DNA of 41,872 bases from an uncultured Clostridia bacterium (GTDB taxonomy: Bacteria; Bacillota; Clostridia; TANB77; CAG-508). Location of the stretch: contig CALXFG010000017.1 of the NCBI GenBank assembly GCA_944387505.1, positions 1 to 41,872 of the forward strand, given 5' to 3'. Positions 41,648-41,872 of this stretch are shown one piece after another. The notes under the pieces were generated by a model. It was not told the origin of the DNA, searched no databases, and saw only the letters and a list, made by a program, of their open reading frames with translations. The stretch's first letter is position 1; every line of letters starts with the position of its first letter. A program made the position numbers and the translations under genes.

Positions 41648-41872
41648 TTGTATCCTCCATAGTAAATTTATTTTATTATAACATTCGTACCATAAATTGT
41701 AAACGAAAATATAAAAAAAATATCGAAACTAATAAAAAAACGTTGAAAAAAAAAATCTAGTATGATATATTGGCACTAGAATTTTTTTGTTATACAAGAC
41801 CAACTATAAAAAGTCAATAGTTTTTTTGAAAAAAATTAAAAAAATTTTTAATATAAAAAATGGCATCACAAA
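41648..41872. other. Right-edge intergenic region with hairpin
   Basis: AT-rich, no gene. A hairpin AAATCTAGT...ACTAGAATT (about 41752-41785) with A and T runs on both sides (41746-41790) acts most plausibly as terminator of a minus-strand gene beyond the window. Confidence 0.5.

Overview
The window is a stretch of a very AT-rich Firmicute chromosome with strong AGGAGG-type ribosome binding sites, TTGACA-N17-TATAAT promoters and many intrinsic terminators. Gene content (CsoR/CopZ/CopA, SmpB, class II aldolase, a DUF1540 protein behind a sigma-G-like promoter, Cof-type HAD enzymes, PBP1A with a long Asn/Thr tail, a Xer-type recombinase) points to a gut-type, probably spore-forming Clostridia lineage. 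The genus cannot be named from sequence alone. TAA, TAG and TGA all act as stops, so the code is standard.

Layout. 1-3.7 kb: asparagine synthetase (minus strand, cut by the left edge), a DUF5662 protein, ribosomal protein L32, a TetR-type regulator and a DUF308 membrane protein. 3.7-6.65 kb: a complete copper operon, csoR-copZ-copA, whose promoter carries a CsoR palindrome in its spacer. 7-15.6 kb: mostly single genes (anchored hypothetical protein, acetyltransferase, Pr6Pr membrane protein, S66 LD-carboxypeptidase plus GNAT, VanY, HAD, VanZ-like, YccF, HAD nucleotidase-like), with an attenuator-like structured RNA at 9.56-9.69 kb. 15.7-23 kb: a mosaic of less AT-rich, probably acquired genes (a 404-aa orphan; NrnA-like DHH plus endonuclease V; a phospholipase-C-like protein; a KH-domain protein) mixed with native genes and decayed remnants, including a broken ATP-grasp gene. 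23-29.3 kb: peroxiredoxin, a DUF4143 ATPase behind three 33-bp-spaced iterons, HAD, DUF1540, aldolase, smpB and two secreted or anchored low-complexity proteins. 29.3-36.2 kb: DUF2207 membrane protein, threonylcarbamoyl-AMP synthase, an ECF sigma/anti-sigma pair, NAD(P)HX dehydratase, a 308-bp near-palindrome and a Xer recombinase. 36.3 kb to the end: PBP1A, an HExxH protein of unknown family and a convergent helical protein of unknown family.

How the genes fit together. Copper detoxification is one self-contained operon. Several genes concern the cell envelope (S66 carboxypeptidase, VanY, VanZ-like, PBP1A, sigma/anti-sigma). The most unusual system is the ECF sigma pair: the anti-sigma factor has an N-terminal zinc-binding anti-sigma motif, one membrane helix and an outer domain that reads like the extracellular domain of the division protein FtsX. 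It could therefore couple peptidoglycan-hydrolase or division status to transcription. That is inference from family resemblance.

Several genes are interrupted at homopolymers by single-base shifts (TetR C-terminus, a small ORF after the HAD gene, the ATP-grasp gene), and the glycine tail of the DUF2207 protein looks altered by three extra C bases. These may be real decay or residual sequencing errors and should be judged at read level.
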